This document shows, in pieces, positions 26,801-37,492 of a DNA stretch of 64,000 bases (position 1 is its first letter; each line of letters starts with the position of its first letter). The DNA is from Styela clava. Its lineage: Eukaryota; Chordata; Ascidiacea; Stolidobranchia; Styelidae. The notes below the pieces were generated by a model. The model saw only the letters and a program-made list of their open reading frames with translations, ran no database searches and was not told where the DNA came from. Position numbers and translations under genes: made by a program. The DNA lies in assembly GCF_964204865.1 (NCBI RefSeq), contig NC_135259.1, positions 7,636,974 to 7,700,973 on the forward strand, read 5' to 3'.

Positions 26801-28659
26801 TACGATAGGACAACCACTCGTACAACAGCCATAATTAGAAATTTCCAATCTATTTCATATAAAAAATCATTTGTCTACTAACAGTAAGGTTGGGTAACCA
26901 CATTGACTAGATTATGTGAGTTTGTGGTAATACATGCTATTAATGCATGTTCCATAATAATTACTTTGCTCTGTGTGTTATTGACTATTTGTTTAGGTAA
27001 ATTATTGATGTTTAGTATGCCTGCATCCATAACATTGATCCATAAATTAGGCTTCTGATTATGTAGCCTACTACCTTAAAATTGCTTGTGCAATGTAATC
27101 TTAATACCAAACATCTTATAAAAATAGTTATACAATGTGTGAATCACTATTACATCAGGCTCGCTTGCAACATGTTATTGATCAAGCCCAATATTGAATA
27201 GCCTATTAGCTATTATTATGTCGTTTCATAATTACACTAAAAACTAATAATGCATACTTTTTTTACAGCATTGCTTTGAACTTTATCTACCAGAACAAGG
27301 ACCAACACAAATGATCAAAGCCGCTAAAACTGATTCTGAAGGAAGACTTATACAAGGTAATTATTAATGATATGTTTTTCATTCTCTCAATATGTGGCAC
27401 TTTTATTTCATATTAAATGAGAAACATTCCCTTGTTGAAAAATTGGATGGAATAACACTCAACCAGGGCTACAGAACTGGTTTGAAATGTTGATGTCTCC
27501 AATGCCGCTGTATAGTTAAACTGCAGCTCCAGATCTTCATTTTTTGGTCTCCTGAAGTACGCGCTCACAAGTACTTCTAGTGGGCATAGCATAGTGATTT
27601 TTGCATATTATATTCCTAATTCCCACCTGATTACGTCGTCCAAAACTTATGTCACTGCAACAGAAATAGCTTGCTCGATTTCGGATGATCATCTGCTCTT
27701 ACTTTGACGACCATCGGTATACTTTGGAGGGCCTTAGTACGCCACTGTTTGTCGCACTGACGTAATTTTCGGATGACATAGATAGGTGGGGGTTAGGAAT
27801 GATATATACAAACATTGTTCAGTCCAGGACACCAGTTTCACAGCCACTATGGTTTTTGAGTAAAAAACTATGATATAAGGGATTCAAATTTTGAAATTTA
27901 ACTTTTAAGATAATATCAGAAATTCAACTTAAAATGAAATTATAAGCTAAAAAGTATAAATTATATTATTTGTATTATGTATCAGAAATTATACATGTGA
28001 AAAAATAAAATAATTTTGTATTTTTATTTTGTAATTCAGGCAAACACACAACTTACAGAATGTCAGCTTCATCAGCGGAAACAAAGGAGGCATGGATAGC
28101 TTGTATAAGGTTGTTAAATTTGGTTTTATTTGCGTTACTCTGTGAAATTTTGACTCTTGAGTCTTGACTTTTTTTGTAATACTTACCATGCTTCATTTAA
28201 TGTAGAAATTTAGATTGTAATGAATTTTTGAGAAAATTATCAGAATGATAAGACATCTTATCTCCTGCTTCTAATTTGTTGGCTTCTATCAATAAACACA
28301 ACAACTAAAATAACTCATAGCAAACCATTGAAACAAAACTAAGGTTTGAAAAGCAAGGTACCATGGAATGTTAAGAACAGTATTTCTGAGGGGCCAAAAG
28401 TCTGAGAACCGTTGATTTAAAAATAAATAACAAAGACGAATTTTAAAATGCCCACTATTCAGATATGAACCTTTCCCTCGCTCTATGAGAGACATAAATA
28501 GTATTATCACATTGTTATTTTTCATACCCTTATGTACAAATGAAGCTTGCATACTCATACCATCTTGTTTTTTATTGCAGGAAAAGTGTGAGCAAAGATC
28601 CTTATTATGACATGATTGCTGCACGGAAGAAAAAAGCAGGATTGTCAAAATCAAATTGA
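11781..28659 (+). CDS. CYTH: Cytohesin (Sec7-PH Arf guanine-nucleotide exchange factor)
   Basis: Exons: 11781-11805 (tentative first), 15212-15291, 16596-16660, 17316-17382, 18529-18647, 18887-18967, 19338-19450, 19859-20007, 21676-21787, optional 23368-23370, 25036-25112, 26400-26471, 27269-27356, 28040-28109 and 28581-28659. All phases join, giving 398 residues (399 with the microexon), the length of mammalian cytohesins. Order: coiled coil (about 10-60), Sec7 (about 73-203) with F-R-L-P-G-E and catalytic Glu157, a linker, PH domain (about 263-381) with [12 protein letters not shown] for phosphoinositide binding, then a basic tail (R-K-K-K). Cytohesins load GTP onto Arf1/Arf6 at the plasma membrane after PH-domain recruitment. 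The intron after 19450 has a GC donor. Two inverted copies of one transposon lie in introns at 15498 and 25276. Confidence 0.96.
11965..13430. mobile_element. DNA element with 29-bp perfect inverted termini, in cytohesin intron 1
   Basis: Both ends read inward GGTACCGTAAAAGCGCCTAA followed by CTTCGGACA, a perfect 29-bp inverted repeat. A second copy of the CTAACTTCGGACA-like motif lies inside each end (about 11997 and 13211). The body is 1.47 kb with no long frame. The outer GGTACC merges with flanking GGTACC repeats, so the exact terminus and target duplication cannot be set. Superfamily unknown. Confidence 0.7.
13603..14388. mobile_element. TIR element TAGGGTGG, 786 bp, in cytohesin intron 1
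   Basis: The left end TAGGGTGGCTTAGCCACTTT and the right end read inward, TAGGGTGGTGTAGCCAGTCT, are imperfect inverted repeats of about 25 bp. Internal sequence matches 35590-36132 in inverted orientation, so it is a repeated family. No clear target duplication. Confidence 0.65.
14391..14700 (+). repeat. Partial MITE of the TACTTCTAGT family
   Basis: Starts TACTTCTAGT and shares the block TTTTGCATATGTCAATCCTA and CCCACCTGACT with the elements at 14836 and 27572. The inverted right end was not found. Confidence 0.5.
14836..15092. mobile_element. MITE with about 70-bp imperfect inverted repeats
   Basis: Left arm TACTCCTAGTGGGC through TTGACTACGTCATCC; the right arm, read inward, runs AACTTCTAGTGAGC through CTGACTACGTTATC. 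Total about 257 bp, mostly stem, lying in cytohesin intron 1. Related copies lie at 14391 and 27572. Confidence 0.7.
15498..16148 (+). mobile_element. TIR element P, copy 1, with internal long hairpin (cytohesin intron 2)
   Basis: Left end CGCCGGATGAGAAGAGAACA; the right end, read inward, starts AGCCAGATGAGAACAGAAG. Flanks are ATTT on both sides. It matches 25276-25902 in opposite orientation. The interior holds a near-palindrome: 15882-15985 pairs with 16005-16101, with arms of about 95 bases that include GAGCCATGCTCTACGAG and its complement. Open frames here are products of the palindrome, not genes. Confidence 0.8.
23368..23370 (+). other. CYTH: 3-nt alternative microexon GAG of cytohesin (diglycine/triglycine switch)
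   Basis: A strong acceptor (long pyrimidine tract, CTAAC branch-like motif near 23340, ending CATTAG) is followed by GAG and a GTATGT donor. The upstream exon ends in codon base 1 (G at 21787) and the downstream exon starts GT-GGA. Skipping gives Gly-Gly; inclusion gives GGA-GGT-GGA, Gly-Gly-Gly. Vertebrate cytohesin genes use a GAG microexon at exactly this place in the PH domain, and the two forms differ in phosphoinositide preference (diglycine favours PIP3). Confidence 0.85.
25276..25902 (-). mobile_element. TIR element P, copy 2, inverted (intron between PH-domain exons)
   Basis: Ends CGCCGGATGAG (left) and CGCTGGATGAG read inward from the right. Flanks ATAT and ATAC are compatible with a 4-bp target duplication but are weak evidence. 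It aligns with the reverse complement of 15498-16148 and has the same internal hairpin (about 25328-25540). Confidence 0.8.
26670..26745 (-). mobile_element. hAT terminal fragment in cytohesin intron
   Basis: The sequence GGGTCGTGACCCCAGTTTAGGAAGCCCC resembles the GTGGGTCGCGACCC...TTTGGGAACCGCTG end of the element at 61709. Only one end is present. Confidence 0.45.
27572..27820. mobile_element. MITE of the TACTTCTAGT family in cytohesin intron
   Basis: Left arm GTACTTCTAGTGGGCATAGC through CACCTGATTACGTCGTCC; the right arm ends GGTGGGGGTTAGGAATGATATA. Similar to 14836-15092. The outer right terminus is degraded. Confidence 0.6.
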
Positions 28660-28930
28660 TTTATTTATCCACTATGTTTATCTAAACATTTATATCAATC
28701 AATTATGGAATTATGGTCATTGAAAAAAAAAACTTGATCATGTGTTGGATAAAATAAGTCTTTTTCTGATTTTTCAATTCTATCTGCTACTGATCAATTC
28801 AAATGAAGTTAGTGTTAGCTTTAGGTTGAGGAGACGTGATTGAAATTTTTAAGCTCGGCCATGATATGAAGTAGTTGATCCACTGATTCGTCTTTATATT
28901 TACAGAGGGTTTCAGAATAAAAGACGTTTT
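28660..28930 (+). terminator. 3' UTR and poly(A) signal of cytohesin
   Basis: AATAAA at 28916-28921, about 257 bases after the TGA, is the first canonical signal. Further AT-rich sequence could hold later sites. Confidence 0.6.
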
Positions 28931-30330
28931 CTGATGAAGCGTTTTTGCCTGATGTGTTTCAGTAAACCAATCATTTTAACCTTAAACTCAAAAATTTAGT
29001 TTGCAATGGTCCAAATGATCTGTATATTTAGAGTCTTGTTCAAAAAGTTGATCCTATAAATTTTATTGAATATTATAAATGGAATTTATTATTGAAACTG
29101 ATATTCCCTATTGGATGTACTCGATTGTTGAACAATTTTTGTTTTAATGCATCTATATTTTGTTTATCTTACTATTATTGACTTCTGTATTTGACTTTAT
29201 CAGGTACTATATCAGACAATATCAATTTCTAGTCGTTTTAGAATATTTTTTCATATTTCCAAACATACTAGCATAATAATTCTTTAAATCTGTTTATTGT
29301 GTAATCACTTGCCACATGTAATATTGAGGTAAACTTTTCCTAATATATCTATGTATACTGCGATTCTACGAGTTGGTTAAAAGTATACCAATTATTGTTT
29401 TCAGTCAATGGATTTATGTTTTTTTTTTATACCAGTGCTCTTTTCACATACTCTCATAGGTAGAGCCTGCCAGTAGCACTTAAATTTGGTAACGATTAAA
29501 TTTAACTAAATCATTAATCAATTTTGTATTTATATACATATGTATTTAAATTTTATTCAATGAAATGATTTTAACAACATTGGAATTTTCAATATAATGA
29601 ATTATTTTACTGAATTGAAGATTTGTTTAATTTTTATATCATTTCTTCTAACAACCATTCATGTATGCTTCGTCTAACTGGTTATGTTGAGACTGGTTAT
29701 ATTCTCTCCAGCTTTTTCTTTAGTTGAACGAAAATTTTAGTTTTTTCTACAAGGCCAAAATATGTTCTTTCTATGAAATGAAAAATTACTCCGGATGTCA
29801 AACAGAAAAGTAGCTAAAATATGACTGAGTAATTCTTTTGAGTTTCTGACTTTGGCAAGAATTTTTGGTTTGGCACAGTAATAGCGGATTTTTTTCTATT
29901 CTATTCTGTAATGTTTTTTTCTTTTTAATAAAATTTGTATTGGTAAAATAAACTCTGTTATTGTTAGAACGAACTGAGATTCTTATTGGCAAAGAGATGG
30001 ACAAAACTATGAAAACTTGAATTATCAGTTTTAGGGCACCTTGGTAAGTAGTTCGGCTTCTAGTAAATATTGCTATATTAGTCTATTATAAATAAGTTAT
30101 TATTAGCTGGACTATTTGGATTGCCTGCTTGTTAAAAAAAGAGCGATGCACCACTTATACCACCGTTTTTTTTTTATTTACAGAAAAGGCCAGTAAAATC
30201 GACGAAATATTCTGACCGAATGGCACATGATGACACAGCATATTGTATGCAAACCTGAAAAACATTGAAATATTTGTTAACATAGAATTCAAAAAAATGA
30301 AAGTACCGTATGTCTTCTAGCGCTAGACCA
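28931..30330. other. Intergenic after cytohesin
   Basis: AT-rich sequence; no gene, RNA or repeat with recognisable ends was found. Confidence 0.4.
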
Positions 30331-30331
30331 C

Positions 30332-30610
30332 GGGTGTAAAACTCGCGGGCCGCATGCGGCCCCAGGGAACTTCCAATGCGGCCCTCGAACGCTTAACAAT
30401 ACCTGTAATATTTTGTAAGTTTTTTCATCTAAATGTAATTCCTTTTTCAAACTTTGAAAAGTTATGTACAGAAATAAAAAAAAATATTTTTGTGAAACTT
30501 GCTGTACACCAACACAAACCTTTCAAAATGAAATTGATTATTCACATAGAAAACGACAACTTACTGAAAGTAGTGTTGGAAAAAAATTTTTTTTTATGTT
30601 TTCAACTTGA
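30332..30610 (+). mobile_element. hAT-like remnant, left end only
   Basis: CACGGGTGTAAAACTCGCGG and GCCGCATGCGGCCC resemble the CAGGGGTGTCAAACTCGCGGCC-type end of hAT elements (compare 33999). No right end was found. Confidence 0.45.
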
Positions 30611-30670
30611 CACAATTGTGGATACACCTTGAGATAGCAAAAGAATACTCCAAAAAAAAACACCCTAGGG

Positions 30671-31895
30671 CAGCGTTTCCCAACCTTTTTTGGTCGTGGA
30701 CTATTTTCTCACCGGCGAAAACCTTTGCGGACTCGATGTGCGTTTATTGCAACCGTGTGTGAAGAAGCAATAAAACCAAACACTACCGAATTTTATTGAA
30801 TCAAAATCGGAAGTTGGCCGCAATTACGCGTTCGTAAAAAGAACCGACTTTTTTAGTGTATAATGAATGGCCTTTTCTGTCGCACAATATTTAATCCATG
30901 ACAACAACGAGAATTTAAAATGTCTCTCTATTTTAATTTGATTGTGTTCATGGTAACTTGCCGTTGCGTCGACTTACAAGATGAAAGCATTACTTCTTTA
31001 AAATGCCACAGCAATCTACGAATATATCAATTTGAGAATAAATTGCGCGATTATATTTAGTTTTTATACATATTTTTTGCGATCTTGCAAATTTGTTACC
31101 GCCTGCTAACTGCTATAAATTTTCAGAAAGTACAACTTGATTTAGTACTTATTAAAAATATATGTATATTAGTAAATCAAAAATACACATTCATCGCCTT
31201 GCTTTATTATTAATTTAATTGTGATCTGCGTCGCATTTTAATCTTCGGTTGTGTTGACTAAATAAATGCAATACTACTCGGAAAATATCACGACAATCAG
31301 TGGACACAAAAATGTGTGGTAAAGTGCCCGATTATTTTGTTTTGATTCGTATTTTTGTGAATTCGACAAATCTGAGATGTCCGTACAGCAGTTACTGCGC
31401 TCCAGTACTTTACGTACCGATGTGGAGGCCATGAAACAAAGACTCCTAAGGAAAAACGCCCTGGTACCAATGACATTAAACATGTCGTTGCTGGTGCGTA
31501 TACTACGACAGCACCCGAAATTTTGCGATTTGCAATGTCAAAAAAGTGTTTTTAATCGGTCGCGGATCATCAAAAAAAACTTATGGTGTTACAATCGTTT
31601 GTTTAAGCGGCGCACAAGTGACCAGTCGCGTCACCTGTCACCAAATTTTCGAATAGTAAATTGCTTTTCTAATAGTTGAATATTGGAATATATGCCCAGC
31701 CCCAACTCAGTAACCAGTAATTATTGACTCGATTAATGTTACGTGAATAAACTTTCTTTGTTTTATATAAATTCCAACGTAAATCGTAACTTGGTTGATA
31801 GGTAAGTTTCGCAAAAACGTTTGCGGCCCGCAGTGAATTTCTGGCTCGTTGCGGACTCATTCAAACGCTCCGCGGACTCGGGTTGGGAAACACTG
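30671..31895. mobile_element. hAT-type element, 1225 bp, with perfect 8-bp target duplication
   Basis: Ends CAGCGTTTCCCAACC and (read inward from the right) CAGTGTTTCCCAACC. The 8-bp target duplication CCCTAGGG is exact (30663-30670 and 31896-31903). There is no transposase frame; small frames inside are chance. Confidence 0.92.
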
Positions 31896-31903
31896 CCCTA
31901 GGG

Positions 31904-32690
31904 ATTAAATGAAACACAAAGTACATGAAAAAGGTGGCATTTTTGAAGAAAAATGAAAGTTGCAAACTGCAATATTTCTGCATTTCTCAAAATTCTTAAG
32001 CACATTGTTTAATTTGTCACATTTCCATCAGTGCAATGGAGTAATACAATATAAGTAGACATTATCAGAATAAGCTCCCAAGTCAATATGACAAATTTAA
32101 AGATCGACTCCAAACACAAAATTTTTATGTGTTTGTATATTAATATAAATATACAACTACCTAGTCACTAAAATTCAATATCAATCATAACTCAAGTGGT
32201 CCTATGCCGTGTAACGGTAGAATATGTGGCGGGAAACGTCAGTCATTTGGTTATTTACTGATCTATACATGAAATGATAAACGTAATATTTTTGCATTAC
32301 TGGAATTAATTGAACATTCTCAACGATCCAGATTAACCGATCATGTGACCTCGTTAATTAGAGTTGATACTGTAAAATCTTTCCAGCCTGATATTATTAA
32401 GCTGGTGGCACAAAAAAGAAGCCAAACGTCAGGACATATGTTATGAAAAGCATTGAGTTTATTCTGTAGTAATTCGTAAATCTTAGGTCTATATATTTAG
32501 ATTAAGTCTTTTTTATTGTATGTAATATTCTTTCCTTATCAAACATTTGTTCAAAAATGTTTTGGATAGTTGTACATAAAAATTTATGATTTTTTTGTAA
32601 TAAATACAGTAAATTGCAATAATATTGAAATGCAAAAATTAACAAGTAAACGGCATTTGAAAACAAAGAGCAAATGATAAGAGATAACAT
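31904..32690. other. Intergenic, nothing recognised
   Basis: AT-rich sequence between a hAT element and a decayed retrotransposon; no supported feature. Confidence 0.4.
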
Positions 32691-32699
32691 AGAAGTGAG

Positions 32700-33610
32700 G
32701 ATGGAGATCCGTGCATCATCAGAAAGCGAGCAACGAATTTTGTCGACTGAAAATAAACAATACGGAAATTAGCACCGAGCTCGGTACCACAAGAAGCAAA
32801 CTACGGATGCAAACCAAGAATGCAAATTTTGTGGACGAAAACACTAGTTCGGAATAACTTTTTGTTCTGCTTAGAGGAAAACATGTAACTCGTGCAAAGG
32901 TAGAAATCATTTCCGAGTGGAGTGTATAAATGCACGCCATGTACTACAGATGGAGAAACCTGACCAAAACAAATAAACGCTTGAAGAAGACTACCAGCGT
33001 GATCAATATATAAAGAACGTTAACTGTTCAAGAATCTCTGTCTGATGGAAATCAACAATTGTGATGTCAGATTTCAAATTGATAGTGCTGCAGATGTCAA
33101 CACAATATGCGAGAAATATGTACAGAAAGACCAAATTAGACCAACTACTGACAATCTTGTAATGTGAAATAAAACGAAAATGAAACCACTTGGTGAGGCA
33201 ATTTTAAAAGTTCGAAATCCTCGAAATAATGAAGTCGCAGAGGTAAGTTTCACTCTTGCCGAGAATAATTTCAATTTTTCTTGGGCTTAATGACCATGCA
33301 AGAAATGGGATTAATTACAATAAACAGAGTCAAATTTATTGCAAATGATGACCTACCGCAAACTTGGGAATAGCAAAATTAAAAGTTGATTCTGATTTTC
33401 AACCTGGAGTTTTACCCTGTCTGTAGAAAAATCCCAATAGCTCTTCAAGATATAGTAAGGTCGGAAATAGATTACCTGGTCAAAAGGAAATCGCAATACC
33501 GGTGGATGAACCTACCGATTGGGTTAGTCAAATGGCTGTTACTGAGATACTTAACAAAATGCTTCGAATATGTATTGACCCTCAACCTTTAAGGTGCGAA
33601 GTTGAGATGA
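32700..33610 (+). pseudogene. Decayed Ty3/Gypsy-like retrotransposon gag-pol relic
   Basis: On +, in shifting frames with stops, pieces appear in the order of a Ty3/Gypsy element. Two zinc-knuckle-like cysteine clusters lie at about 32820-32930. An aspartic-protease-like segment lies near 33080, where the active-site triplet reads Asp-Ser-Ala rather than Asp-Ser/Thr-Gly. The start of a reverse transcriptase lies at 33420-33600 (R-K-I-P-I-A-L, then V-D-E-P-T-D-W-V-S-Q-M-A-V). Stops and frameshifts separate all parts, and the palm catalytic region is absent, so the copy is dead. No long terminal repeats were seen. Confidence 0.75.
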
Positions 33611-33998
33611 AAAGCGCGACTCATCTCATCGGCCCTGTCTGCTGCACAAGACAGTTCATTCTCTTTGCCCCTCCCCCACCTTCTTTTCTCTTTATTGCTC
33701 CGCGAAATTTTACACTTGATTATTTCTGGAAAACAAACTGCGCGTACGGCCGTATTGATATTATCGGTAAACGGCTTCTCGACGCGTGATCGTACCGACT
33801 TCAGGACGTCATTCCGATATCGTTACCGCCTTGACGTTTATATTTACAGTCTTGAGATTTCTAACAAATATCATTTCCAACATCGGGATTAGGAAAAGGG
33901 TTTAAATCTCTGGATCTCAACCCCAGTTGAAATAGCTAAAAAACACATAGTTATTAAAAATTCTCCCAATAAAAACAAAACCTGCCAATGCTTTAATG

Positions 33999-34721
33999 CA
34001 GGGGCGTGCAAACTGCGGCCCGCGAAGTAAAATTGTGCGGCCCGCGGGAAAGTGTCAATTTTGAATGGTGTGCCCGCGAAATGAGTTTTCAGTTTAGGTA
34101 ATATGACACGTAAGATAAACTAATCTCCTTGCGTCGCGAAGCCTATACCAGTACCTGAATACCACTGTCATTCCAGCAAAACTATCTAGCATAATCCTGT
34201 TGGAGAATACACAGTGTTATAAGAGCGTGTTTCTGATAGAATCCATTTAAAGTCGGTGTGACGATGAATTTGAATAGTAGTTTTCTCTTTTTGCGTTTCA
34301 ACTCCACATTTCTACAAGGACCCCCCTGACAATGTCGTAATATCAATAACAAAATTAAACGATTTTTGTGCTAGCAGCTACCTCTACATACGAAATTAAG
34401 TCGTTCCTCCTCTTCGTAAAAAGAAAATTCCGTAAGTAGGGACACATTTTACCTGTAAATGCCCTAATCCGTTCTAAGCCCCACACAACTCGGACATAAT
34501 ATTTGTATAAATTATAACAATGGTTAAAACCAGTAGCAAATACATGTTAGAATTAGATTACTGCATGATGAATGGAAAAGGTACACGTGAAAAGAGGAAA
34601 GAACAGAGAAATACCGAATACAAATTACGAACTCTCGTAATCAGAGACTCTATAGGTGCAGCCCGCGGCTCACCCTGTTACTTGTATCTGGCCCTTCCGT
34701 AATAAATGTTGCACACCCCTG
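33999..34721. mobile_element. hAT-type element, 723 bp, with perfect 8-bp target duplication
   Basis: Ends CAGGGGCGTGCAA and (read inward from the right) CAGGGGTGTGCAA. The duplication CTTTAATG is exact (33991-33998 and 34722-34729). The subterminal region repeats CGGCCCGCG. Non-autonomous. Confidence 0.92.
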
Positions 34722-34734
34722 CTTTAATGTACGC

Positions 34735-34799
34735 TAAAATTATACTGCGGGCCGCAAGAAATGTGTCCGCGGGCCGCGGGCTAGAGTTTGGACCTCCCT
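34735..34799. mobile_element. hAT end fragment
   Basis: GCGGGCCGCGGGCTAGAGTTTGGACCTCCCTG looks like a right end whose inward reading, CAGGGAGGTCCAAACT, fits the CAGGGGTG-type hAT termini. It directly adjoins the element at 33999-34721, suggesting nested insertion. Confidence 0.5.
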
Positions 34800-35249
34800 G
34801 ATTTGAGGTATTAGTTTAGGTTGAAGCATAAACGATACCTAACTTGAGTATATATCAACAAATTATTGTTATGCGACGCAAATTCCACAGATTCAAGAAC
34901 ACACTGCAAGTAGATGTTCAACAATAAGCGCGCGAAAACTTTTAAAAGAGTGTAGTTGATCGTGCGTCAAGTGTATAAACATACTGTTAGCGTACAAATG
35001 GTTAAAGTATATAAAAATCCAAGGCAAACAAGCATTTTCATTCAATTCGTGCTCGCTGCAGCCTCCGTTTTTACAAAACATGAAATGTGCAACTGCACTA
35101 AAGTTGCCCTTTGAACTTTGGAGTAAATCCGGATGAATGATAAAAAAGTTCATTTTACATAAAAACCCTCATTTTCACAGATATTATAATCGTATACTGA
35201 GTAAATTTCCTACACAAAAATAAAAATATATGTTAACATTCTGATAAAT

Positions 35250-35592
35250 ATACAAGAGACCAATGCTCAAATATATGGACACTCAGAGCAATTCCCCAAA
35301 AATCATATGCGGTGACTTACCAGTACCTGTATAAACAAGAGAGCTATGCTCAAATATATGGACACGTAGAGTAACATAATTTTGATGACGTCATAGCGAA
35401 AAAAAAAGTAATAGCCTTCTGGAGAAAATTTTTATCTTTAACCACTAAAAATTTCAAAGCAATTGGTCCAGTATTCGAAGAGAAAAGCGACTTTTTAAAA
35501 ACGTGTCAAAGAACAACAAGAACAAGAACAAGAACAACAACAACATAATATTGAAACGATCGTTATGTCCACTACGTGTCCAATAAACAAAG
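35250..35592 (+). repeat. Interspersed repeat R (TATGGACACG), copies 1a and 1b
   Basis: Starts CTCAAATATATGGACACGTAG and ends CGTTATGTCCACTACGTGTCC; the two ends are partly inverted (TGGACACGTAG). The core TTTCAAAGCAATTGGTCCAG and AAAGCGA is shared with 36757, 37493 and 37756. A fragment also lies at 42700. Probably a MITE-like family; it has no coding capacity. Confidence 0.75.
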
Positions 35593-36132
35593 CACCACAC
35601 CACAGCAATCAAACAGACAAAAACACGGTGGTCGCAAATTGGTTGACAAAGATATTATCGGCGTAGTGGAAATGCGCACTCCCCTATTCCCCCTCCTTTG
35701 AATGTAAAAACGCGAAACCTTCAAAGATGGTTAAAAGAAACACAACTCCAGAAACTCTACCCACCTGCCAAGTTTCATCTTTTTATCTCTTATATTTGTA
35801 TGAATTTTCAAGCTTTTGACAGCTACGAGTTAGTTCAGTGTCACCGCGCTCTGTTACGGTACAAAAACTTCTCTATCTTTAAAAACATTGGGCTTCTGAT
35901 TGCATTTCTGACCGTCATATATTTAAAGAACACGGTTATTCCGAACAACAATCGTGAAATTATCAACAAAGCACCACAACACAGCAATCAAACAGAAAAA
36001 AACACGGTGGTCGCAAATTGGTTAGCACCACATCACAGCAATAAAACAGACAAAAACACGATGGTCGCTAATTGGTTGACAAAGATATTATCGACGTATT
36101 GGAAATGAGCACACCCCTATTCCCCCTCCTAC
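35593..36132 (-). repeat. Rearranged copy of the 13603-14388 element
   Basis: Blocks such as ACACGGTGGTCGCAAATTGG, TTGACAAAGATATTATCG and CCCCTATTCCCCCTCC match the reverse complement of 13930-14035; GAACACGGTTATTCCGAACA matches near 14055. The GTGGTCGCAAATTGGTT block occurs three times, so internal duplication took place. The 136-codon frame at 35698-36108 lies wholly inside this repeat. Confidence 0.7.
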
Positions 36133-36203
36133 CTGTAATGCCAGACGCTTCTTCTTTGCAAAACCAACTTATTCGATTTATCACAGTATTATAACAGCAG
36201 ATA

Positions 36204-36432
36204 CCACAGTCTACAGATATATTCACACCAAGCGAAGCAGTACAGTACCGGTACGGTTTACCGTACCTCTAGAATCTAGATAGACCACAGTCTACAAATA
36301 TATTCACACCAAGCGAAGCAGTGAAGTACGGTTTACGGTACCGTACCTCTAGTTTACAGTCTACAAATATATTCACACCAAGCGAAGCAGTACAATACGG
36401 TCTACAGGTCTACCGTACCGGTACCGGTACCT
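36204..36432 (+). repeat. Three tandem units of about 75 bp with GGTACC
   Basis: Each unit starts CAGTCTACAAATATATTCAC, continues ACCAAGCGAAGCAGT and ends in a GTACGG/GGTACC-rich segment. Units start near 36206, 36287 and 36357. Confidence 0.8.
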
Positions 36433-36756
36433 TAGCATCACCGCCATTCACCGGTACCGTACCTGTTGCTGTAGGCCTGCTATTCGATTGTGGAACGGTT
36501 ATTTTCTGGCATATTAAACTCAATTCAATTTGCTCTTATCAAAATTAACAAATACGGTAGGCTAGATTTCCTAGAAAACCTACACTACTGCAGTAGTAAG
36601 ATCGCGTAAGGAACAAGTCAATTTTACTGTAGTACGGTAACTTAGCAGAGCCGTAGCTGCAGGCTCAAAACAGTGTTCCCAAGAGTAAATTTTGAAACAG
36701 CGAAATTTTGAATGAATAATCAGATTTCATAGAATTCATAGAAAATTTGGAAATAA

Positions 36757-36965
36757 ATAAAAGTAATAGCCTTATGGAGGAAAATTTTATCTTCAACCAC
36801 TGAAAATTTCAAAGCAATTGGTCCAGTATTCGAAGAGAAAAGCGATTTTTTTAAAATGATGGAGACAAATGATAACAAGAGAGCAATGCTCAAATATATG
36901 GACACGAAAAGCAATTTCCCGAAAATCATTTGAGGTAACTTAATAGTACGTGTATCAAAAACGTA
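36757..36965 (+). repeat. Interspersed repeat R, copy 2
   Basis: Shares AGTAATAGCC, AAATTTCAAAGCAATTGGTC and GCTCAAATATATGGACACG with the copies at 35250 and 37493, in rearranged order. Confidence 0.65.
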
Positions 36966-37149
36966 ACAAAACAGCAAAAATGAGAACAAGTATCACAATT
37001 GTACGGACATTCTCATTACAGCTAAAGAAAAATACACAATAATAGAATCAACCCGCAGACACACTACAAGTAAATAAATTCGGTAAGCTATGGTAAAATT
37101 GCCAAACTTACGACAAAATAGACTATTCTTATTTACAGTGATAACTCTA

Positions 37150-37385
37150 TTGCAGTATTACCGGTACGGTATTAGGTAGGGTATGTTTTTAAGTCTGACA
37201 TTCTATGGTACCGGTACGGTACCTGGGTACCGGCACCGCAATCATGAAAAAGCTTTCAATACTGTCCCCATAAAAAATTTTCAATTCCAACTTTCGCTAA
37301 GGCGGTACGGTAACGTCCCCACAGAAAAGAAAACCAACATTATTGCAATACTGTACGGTACCGGTACAGTACCGGTACCGTAGTA
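37150..37385. repeat. GGTACC/CCGGTACC-rich patch
   Basis: Clusters of GGTACCGGTACGGTACC at 37155-37235 and 37350-37380. The same palindromic motif occurs at 11750-11770, 11865-11975, 13425-13440, 13580-13600 and 36240-36440, always beside other repeats. Confidence 0.7.
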
Positions 37386-37492
37386 AGACAGCGTAAGGAA
37401 AAATCGTAGCAAAGTACCGTAAGGACTTCGTTACGAACCATCGACGTTCGATGGCACGTGATCAAAAAGAAGAGGAGTGTCGGCTATGCGTC

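Noticed and set aside
28289-28654. 121-codon minus-strand frame
   Set aside because: Antisense to the last cytohesin exon and its intron; no similarity recognised.
35698-36108. 136-codon open frame
   Set aside because: It lies entirely inside a rearranged transposon copy; the same sequence at 13603-14388 has no matching frame.
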